From Haplomitrium mnioides (lineage: Eukaryota > Marchantiophyta > Haplomitriopsida > Calobryales), in NCBI GenBank assembly GCA_049999725.1, contig JBNGIS010035508.1, forward strand, positions 1 to 48,643: a stretch of DNA of 48,643 nt, in the 5' to 3' direction. The notes below the pieces were generated by a model. That model saw only the letters and a program-made list of their open reading frames with translations. It had not been told where the DNA came from and did not search any database. A program made the position numbers and the translations under genes. Below are positions 41,751 to 48,643 of this stretch, one piece after another (position 1 is the first letter of the stretch; the number at the start of each line of letters is the position of its first letter).

Positions 41751-42355
41751 GCAACTAAAGACATCCACTAATTTTGAGAAGTCAACTAATCTAGTTTTAG
41801 GTTATTATTAATGAAATAGAATAGATTGAGTTAAGGTGGTAGCATAAAATTAAATTTAGAAGCGCAATATTCTGGATTTGGTTGCATGCATTGTTGTGGG
41901 AACATCCTATAATCAAGGTCTCTTCCTCTCCAATACTACAATGAATATTAGTTGTAGAAGTAGCATTGTTCTACAACTACAGGGTTGTCTTGGTGTGCTT
42001 CTTGAAGCTTGCTCAATATTGATGAAACTTTGATATGTACTTGACATACCATTCTATAAAATTATTGTGATAAGTTCTACCCTCATATTTCTCACAACCC
42101 TATGGGAAGTGGCTTAGTGAATAAAAAACCTATTCGAATGCGTAGAAGTTGGCGTTGCTGCAAACCACTTTCAAAAACAGCATACTCCATGCCTAGAGAT
42201 GTGTGAACCAGGATAACTTTTGGCCAAAAGCTAATTGTTTACACTTTCTTTATTACACAGTGAAGCTTCTTTCATCTCATATGCATCTTTCTCTTCTACA
42301 AACATTCAATAAAGTCGAAAAATGATACGTTTACGAATATGAAACACTAAAAAAA
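41751..42355. other. No gene seen
   Basis: AT-rich unique-looking sequence between satellite and a small open frame. Nothing recognised on either strand. Confidence 0.5.
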
Positions 42356-42589
42356 TTGTTGAATCATCGTAGACTTGACACAAAGTTCCCATTGAGAACT
42401 ATAGATCCAACCCAAACCCTACAAGAAAATCAAAGCTTTATAAGAGAATTCAAGCATTGGAAGCAGATCAATGCCTTTTCAGTAGATCTCAAGGAAGCCT
42501 TGCAAGCCAAAAATGATGGAGGCTCTAGAAACCAGATAGAAATAATAGAAATGAAGTTTTCACCTCTAAGAGAGAAGTGTAGGTCATAG
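42356..42589 (+). CDS. Small open frame, function unknown
   Basis: 77 codons, hydrophilic and possibly helical: RTIDPTQTLQENQSFIREFK, HWKQINAFSVDLKEALQAKN. After the TAG the frame stays open and charged (ERTKIVERDVEEDTHH, KTLVTKDHHSALKECN). It looks more protein-like than neighbouring frames, and it lies between satellite pieces as the methyltransferase scrap does. I do not recognise it; it may be a remnant of a longer gene. Confidence 0.3.
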   Translation: MLNHRRLDTKFPLRTIDPTQTLQENQSFIREFKHWKQINAFSVDLKEALQAKNDGGSRNQIEIIEMKFSPLREKCRS

Positions 42590-42769
42590 GAGAGAACAAA
42601 GATTGTTGAAAGAGATGTTGAAGAAGACACACATCATAGAAAAACACTAGTCACAAAGGATCATCATTCTGCCCTCAAGGAATGCAACATTTGAAAACAC
42701 ATTAGTGATTGACTCCAAAATGGCCCAATGTCTTGTGCCTCAAACCTGTAACAACGTTTTCCATAGAAG

Positions 42770-42890
42770 GTGACCCCATGTGTGGATAGTCTTCTAGATA
42801 AACTTGAAGACTATGCACACATGGGGTTTGAAGTTAGGTCTTCAAGAGTCCATGCATCATGGGCTCTCAAAGTCCATGCTCAAAGGAATT
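42770..42890. repeat. Satellite-like units, small cluster
   Basis: GACTATGCACACATGGGG, GAGTCCATGCATCATGGG and AAAGTCCATGCTCAAAGG at about 42805-42890 resemble the satellite core. Three or four units, diverged; orientation unclear. Confidence 0.5.
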
Positions 42891-43350
42891 ATGCACTAGA
42901 GCTGCGGCTTTGATTTGAAATCCCAATTCCTTGTGTTACTGCATTTGCCAACAATGCTAGTAGCAATTTTTTGACTATTTTCTAACGTTTTTTTTATGAG
43001 AAATTCTTAAAGAGAGTATTCCTTGCTTTGAAGACTTTCATTTAACGATCCAATGAAGAGTTTGATGGAGGGTGTTGAACGGATAAATGAGGTATGTTTG
43101 CCTTTACACATGAAATGTATCATTCAGCTAGAACAGGAAACCAATAGGCTCTACAACTTTCTACACATACTTTGCAGATTTTGATAAACTAAGTGTGCTA
43201 AAAAAAGAGTAGCCAAAATCACAAGGCTATATCTGATTAAGTGGATTGGTTTGCTATAGGATTGATTATGATGGATGCCATATGGTGATGGTCTACAACT
43301 TGAGAGTTTGTTCACGCTTTTGCAATTGTTCTTTACATCAAGTAAGAGCC

Positions 43351-43443
43351 ACATTCCCACAAGATGATGCTCATGTGAATGTGTACCAAAAGCCTCAGGC
43401 TTTGTAAAATTTTTTCATTGACCATTTATCAACAGATTATTAG
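43351..43443 (+). pseudogene. Third methyltransferase scrap
   Basis: TFPQDDAHVNVYQKPQAL, one stop, then NFFIDHLSTDY. This matches copy 1 exon 2 (RDDAHVNVY, KPHALYNFFIDHLS) residue for residue in most places. In copy 1 the SAM-binding motif follows directly; here the match stops at a TAG. Surrounding sequence at 43000-43350 may be more decayed gene but I cannot align it. Confidence 0.7.
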
Positions 43444-44984
43444 CGATAAAGGAGCTATCAGATAGTCGAAATTCAGGACTATGAGTAGGAAAAAAAATTA
43501 ACCCAAGTTAGAGACTCATTATGGTTTTTAGCCCTTGCTTCTCTTTGCCTACAAGCTCATTTCCTTAAACAAGTGTGTTTTCATTTTTTACATGGGAAAA
43601 GTTTGTACTTTCAAAAAGATGAAGCCATCGCAATGGAGTCAGAAGATGAAGTAAAGCTCTTGATATTATGTGACAAGGTCTGCCTTGGTTTGAATCACAC
43701 TTTTGTTGCTTTTTGTTTCTTTTGCAGTAACTAGTGTCTTTACTCATGAACTTAATCACATTTGTTTCTCTTACAATGTACTCTCTACATAGTAGTGAAG
43801 TGATCTATACTCAAGTATAGGAAGAAGAGAAGCTTCAAACCACAACCTATCGTTAAAATCAAAACTCTTTGATCATAAGTGTGGAGAACATACACTCTCT
43901 TTGAACTTCTAGCTTGAGAGGGTAATTGAATTTGTCTTTTCAAGTGCATTTTTCAACTTGATCTTTTTGTTTTTGTTACATCAATGTATATCTCAGAGTT
44001 TGTCCTTTCTCTATAGCAACCCTCATAGCTATATTGGAAATTGCTAAGGTCTACTTGTCACTGAAGGTTTTTGAAGAAAATCATTCCTCAACCGAGACTC
44101 ACATATATTGTCAACATACTATGCACGACTGTGCAATCAACAACACCAGAGCCTTCTTTTGTCTAGGAGTATTTGCAAATTCATGCACTTACTATTTTTG
44201 AGGAGGAAAAAAAGCATTCATGAATTGGGAGATTGTATCACATAATTTGGCAACAATGACATTTGAAAGAGCAAACACAATAGAAGAAGAGAAAAGACAA
44301 GACAAATTGTAGATTATATTTGCTTAGTATAATATTTAGGCATTTTTTAGTTTTGAACTTTTTTTATTCTTACTTCATTTAGTAGGAAGTTCTTAAAAAG
44401 AAAAAAATATCATTTTCCTATATTGTTGAAAGTAGCAAATTTGTCAACCATTCACTACAATGTTTGCTGCATTCTTAGAAATTTCAATATAGAACTTCTC
44501 TTCCATTAGTCAATTTCTAAAGACTATGCCATTCTCCCATGTACTAAAGTGTTGACTTACCAAAAACACTATTTTGTTAGATTAAAGTAGATCTAAGATT
44601 TAGAGTAAAGGAGATCAAAGATTTGAGGCTCAAAAATCTCTCCTCTATAACTATCTCTCTACCCTTTGAGATATTATTATGCTATCTCAACAACTTCAAG
44701 TCCTTCCAATCTTTTCTCTTGGCAAACCTTTTTTGCAATCTCTACCTCTACTTCTCTCAATCCTTTCTAAGTAACTTCAATATATAGCTTAAGAGCAAGT
44801 ATAAATAGAAAGTGCTAGAATCAACCACCATTTTGCCAATAGATTGTGCTAGTTATTGGTAGCTTTTCTATTCTCTACATAAAACAACCATTGTAGTTTC
44901 AATGTAACATTTTTTATATTAAGTCAAACTATTCAAAATGAAAAACATTACTATATTCATTCATATTTAGTGACCAAAAGCCTC
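43444..44984. other. No confident gene
   Basis: AT-rich. A plus-strand stretch near 44200-44310 reads AFMNWEIVSHNLATMTFERA then NTIEEEKRQDKL before a stop, charged and protein-like but unrecognised. Another reading DSLWFLALASLCLQAHFLKQ lies at about 43515. Either could be parts of retroelement or compound-repeat genes. Confidence 0.35.
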
Positions 44985-45250
44985 TCCACACATGGATTGT
45001 TGGAACCTATGCGTGCATGGACTTTGAGCTAGAAACCAAAGGCCTATGTGCACATGGATTGCTAAAGACCATGTGCACATGGATTTTGAACTAGAAACCT
45101 AAAACCTATACCCGCATGGATTGTTGAAGCCCATACATGCATGGACTCCAAACTAGAAACTTAAAGCTTATGCTCATATATGTTACTGAAGCCTTTGTGT
45201 GCACAGACTCCAAGCCAAAGCCCTAAATCCCATGTGCGCATGGAATGTAG
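44985..45250 (+). repeat. Tandem satellite, locus 3
   Basis: About eight units such as ACCTATGCGTGCATGGAC then TTTGAGCTAGAAACC, in the same orientation as 40320-41750. Confidence 0.85.
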
Positions 45251-45616
45251 TATAACATTTTTGCTTGCATTGTAGGTTAAATTGAAAAACTGTTGGAATT
45301 TTGAGGTGTTGGAATATTCTCTAGCCATATTAAAATTTTATATGAAAAAAATATGGTTTTTTGGTCTTTTGATTGAATTTGATGCTTTCAATATATTTAC
45401 CAAAAACTAGGAATTTCATTGTAATTTACATGTAAATATTTCATTTCCCTCAAACAACTTTTTTGAAAACGCAAAAAAACAAGCAAAAAAACTTTCAACA
45501 TATTTTAATAAAAAAACCCTCCAATTTTCCCTTGTTTTGAATATCAAATTGTCTTTTTTTTTTTGCAAAAAGAAATAGTTCATGTTATAAGTAGCGCATT
45601 TTTGGTTCAAAGTAGC
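45251..45616. repeat. AT-rich segment ending in the shared terminal motif
   Basis: About 366 bases between satellite and the end TTTTTGGTTCAAAGTAGC. The last 80 bases line up with 23341-23420 (TTTGAATATCAAAT start). No gene; contains A- and T-runs. Confidence 0.5.
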
Positions 45617-45789
45617 ATCTCTTTCCTTTGATTGAACATTATTTGGCCTAGTTTTGTTCTCATCTATGGTATAATTGACATATCGTGTTTCTTACAGATG
45701 GTGTTCTGCTTTTTGAAATTCCTTCATATCAAGTCAAATCATTTATTTGGTCCACAACTTCCTACACAATCATGCTTGGTTTTCTTTGT

Positions 45790-46490
45790 CATATCAACAA
45801 AGATGGTGTGGTACAATGTTTTTTATTCCTCTACAAACATCTCAAGTATTTCACATATGTCAGGCATCTGCAAGTGGTGGTTATTTTGCAGGTAAGATGA
45901 TTGCTTTGAAAGTTCTATGCTTTAGTTATTGATGGGTGACTTTGTTTTTGGATTCCTATAAATTCACAAGATCATGTGATGTATGTCAACAAACAGAGAG
46001 TCTGCGAAACACGATGAAATACCTTTGGTTCTGATTCTTCCTCTCTCTACTTTTGAAAAATGGTGTCTTGATTTTATTGGTATAATATCTCCTCCTTTAC
46101 AATCTTGTTGAAACTAATATATTTTGGCTACTACTAATTATGCTACAGAATGGGGTGAAGCCATTGTGCTCAAAGAATCAACAAGACTTTATAAGAAATT
46201 TTTAAAAAAATTAGTAGCCCATCATCGCATTGATTGAGATAAACATGTGTTTGTTGCGCTTTGGGCTTATAGGTCTATGTCAAAATCAACCATATGCTTT
46301 AATTCTTTTCATCATGTTTATGGTCAGGAGGCTCTATTACCTATTGAAATTCAGGTCACGTCACTACGAATTGCTATAGCTAGTAGATTGGGTCCAATTG
46401 AGTTCTTACATCACCGACTTGCATCTTTAAAGCATCTTCACAAAGATAGAGTCATCATGTTCACATTGCAATTCTCTCATCTACTATAGA
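45790..46490 (+). pseudogene. Integrase fragment of the E1 family
   Basis: Zinc domain reading LQTSQVFHICQASASGGYFA then GKMIALKVLCFSY, near-identical in layout to E1 on the other strand, then DVCQQTESL. The core follows with frame changes (TTNYATEWGEAIVLK-like). The C-terminal frame 46247-46489 reads ALWAYRSMSKSTICFNSFHH then VYGQEALLPIEIQVTSLRI, the Tat/Ogre-like A-L-W-A-Y-R-T...V-Y-G-x-E-A-L-L-P-I-E block. Catalytic residues cannot be followed through the breaks. Confidence 0.8.
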
Positions 46491-48643
46491 TCAAAGAAAA
46501 ACATGACAAAAAATTATCAACCATTCTTATTGACTCAATGACTAAGTTCTAGTTTCTGACATGAGATTGATTAGATTTGCACCCAATTTACTACGCACTA
46601 ATTAGGTCCATATATAGTGACAGTAGTCCATGGACATTGATACTTGAGTTTAGAAACAATTGATGGTATTGTCTTTGTTGCTCTTATTAATGAAAATTGT
46701 GTCAAGCTTTATTATGTGTGAGTTCTTTTGTTTTTATATTCATTAATGTTTTGTTGTCATTGACATAGTTTTGTATTTTGTTTTTGGTTTTATATTTTGT
46801 GATTTTTTGCCCAACAATATCCTATCTGATCTTCGTCAGCCAAAACCATACACTTGCATTCTTCTTTTGCACGTAGCACTCAAGCTTAAATCAAATTATT
46901 TGCTACAAAAAAAGGATGAAATATTAAGACAAGTACAAGGAGCATACAAACGCAATTACGTAGCTCAAAAACATTTGCATTTCTTTCTTCATTAACTCAA
47001 CAACAAAGCCTCATCAACTACATTTAGAGATCAAGATTTAATGTTAAAAAATTTTGAGTATCAATCGTTTATGATCTAGTTATATATCTATGTAGTGGGA
47101 TTAAAAATATGGAAAGAGCTTTTGAATTGGGTAAAAGAAAAGAAAAATTTCTTGATTCAAGACAATATCAATGCATCAACGAACAACCAAAACTCAGCAA
47201 ATGCACTCATAAAGAAGAAAAACTAAAGAACGTCTCTTCTGTATGGATAAGTGGTTTCATAGAAAAATACATGGGAAGAATTTCTTTTGTATTTCTTATG
47301 TGTGAGTATTATTATAAAAACTTAAAGTATCAAAGAGGACTCGTATGGGATCAAAAAGATAAGGGTTGCAACATGTGTGAATTGATTATGGGAAAGACAT
47401 GGCCAAGGGAAGGTAGCAGCCAATCTGATGAAGACAAAGAAATTAGGTGTATCACATCTACATGGATTTTATGAAGAAAGAAATAGGAAATTTTAGGTGC
47501 GAAAGTATACATGATGATATACCAGGAGAATCGTGGCTACTCCCCATCTCTCTTGGCGGCCACTTTGTGAAAAATGTAAACAGATATTAAAGAGGCAAAA
47601 CATGAAGCTCTCGGTTTAAATTTGCTATAGGAACAAAAATATTTGAAGACATAGCAAAAAAAAGTCTTGCAATCTCATAAAAGTTTAGACTCAAAATTGT
47701 GAATTTAGCTACATGCATAAAGTATGTGAATCTGGGAAGTATATTGTGTAGAATATCAAGGGAAAAGTTGGAATTGTACCTCTAGTCATCTAGCATTAGT
47801 GAATGAGCAACAATAAAAGTACTAGAAATCAAAAGAACGTCAATTCGTAGAAACATTATAGTGTGAGTTCTATTGGTGTGCATGAAGAAGATGTTTTGTG
47901 AATTATTGTAAAGAAATTTGACCTCATATATATACAAATCATGGAGGGTATGTACTGTCCAAGAACAACATTGAATGATTTGCAAATTGGTTGTGAATAA
48001 AAAGGGTCTTTGTGAGTTATTGAATTTTTGATTGCTCGTCTCCATATATGTGTTTTGTGATTTTGTTAAGTGTTCTAGAAAATGTCATCTATATAGCTCT
48101 CATTTGTAGTCTCGTTATTTGTATGTATGTATATGTTATACGTGTTTGTTGTAACTAGAGGTTGAGCCTATAGAAAGAAGACAAAAAAAAAAAGTTTGCC
48201 TCTCTTATGCTTTATATTCGTTCAAGAGTGAGTACATTTAGTGTTTGTACTTTTGTAGGGATAGTAGAGGATGCAAAAAAAGACTATCTGGTAAAATATG
48301 AGTATTTTTTAATTGCCCTATATATCTCGTCCATCATTTTTGTTTGCAATATGTCATATGTTTTTGTAGAGTTTGAAGATTTGGTATAAGCCACACCAAC
48401 ACAAAGTTTTCTGAAGTTTGACTACTAAATATGATGTAGTGCAACAGACTACCAGTTTATTATTTGATGATACAAATATATGTTAGAATTAGAGGCAGAG
48501 AGATCAAGAACACATGCACAAACACAATATGCAAGAATGTCTTCACTATACGGCAGGAGCGCCAACAAATACAGAAGGGAATGAGAGAGCATAGTGTGCA
48601 TCTCAATCAACCCCTTATATATACATTAAGCTAACTGTGCTAA
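46491..48643. other. Unassigned, with one 121-codon open frame at 47109-47474 (+)
   Basis: The open frame starts ATG, MERAFELGKRKEKFLDSRQY, is Lys/Glu-rich, contains SVWISGFIEKYMGRISFVF and ends ITSTWIL. I recognise no domain, and no supporting promoter or intron is clear. Other frames are under 90 codons. The extreme right has a TATATATAC word near 48620. May be decayed retroelement sequence. Confidence 0.35.

Noticed and set aside
22670-45250. CRISPR-like reading of the satellite arrays
   Set aside because: Units are contiguous and diverged with no unique spacers, and the context is plant transposons.
47109-47474. Intact host gene of 121 codons
   Set aside because: No recognisable domain, exon structure or conservation signal; kept only as an unassigned open frame.

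Overview
The window looks like nuclear intergenic DNA from a vascular plant with a large, repeat-filled genome. A conifer or fern is my guess; this is inferred from element families and heavy decay, not from a marker gene. I see no intact host gene, rRNA, tRNA or CRISPR array. About two thirds is old LTR retrotransposon sequence. A 400-base N run at 10862-11261 marks an assembly gap.

Layout. (1) 1-4960, minus strand: decayed Ty3/gypsy element E1 (gag, protease, RT, RNase H, integrase, running off the left edge). (2) 4961-8663: AT-rich, unassigned. (3) 8664-17688, minus strand: GC-rich element A with very long LTRs, a PBS, a gag with three zinc knuckles and a protease, but no RT, RNase H or integrase. 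(4) 17689-21284, minus strand: 3' half of a different Ty3/gypsy element B (RNase H, integrase, polypurine tract, 1.7 kb LTR) lying in A's right LTR; an 82-base tip of an A-type LTR is fused to it at 21285-21366. (5) 21367-24737, plus strand: two decayed copies of an unusual gene that seems to join a ParB/Srx-like domain to a bacterial-type (beta-class) DNA N-methyltransferase, with a spliceosomal intron; a tandem satellite lies between them. (6) 24779-25399: chromodomain and LTR remnant of a chromovirus, then an RT scrap. (7) 26943-31915, plus strand: full-length but decayed chromovirus with two 456-base LTRs. (8) 32488 to about 40100, minus strand: Ty1/copia element whose RT carries a large in-frame tandem-repeat expansion, with a long leader that has 21-base repeats. 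(9) 40320-45616: the same satellite again, inverted relative to the first locus, with a third methyltransferase scrap at 43351-43443. (10) 45790-46490: integrase scrap of the E1 family, then unassigned DNA.

The most interesting item is the ParB-like/methyltransferase gene family. Copy 1 keeps the SAM-binding FGSGTG motif but has a 7-base deletion over the catalytic motif; copy 2 keeps an ADIPY catalytic motif but is cut off in the intron. The satellite and a shared terminal motif occur near these copies, which hints at a compound repeat that carries the gene. The retroelement coding frames here are mostly killed by stops that look like C-to-T changes at CAG and CGA codons, as expected of heavily methylated plant DNA.
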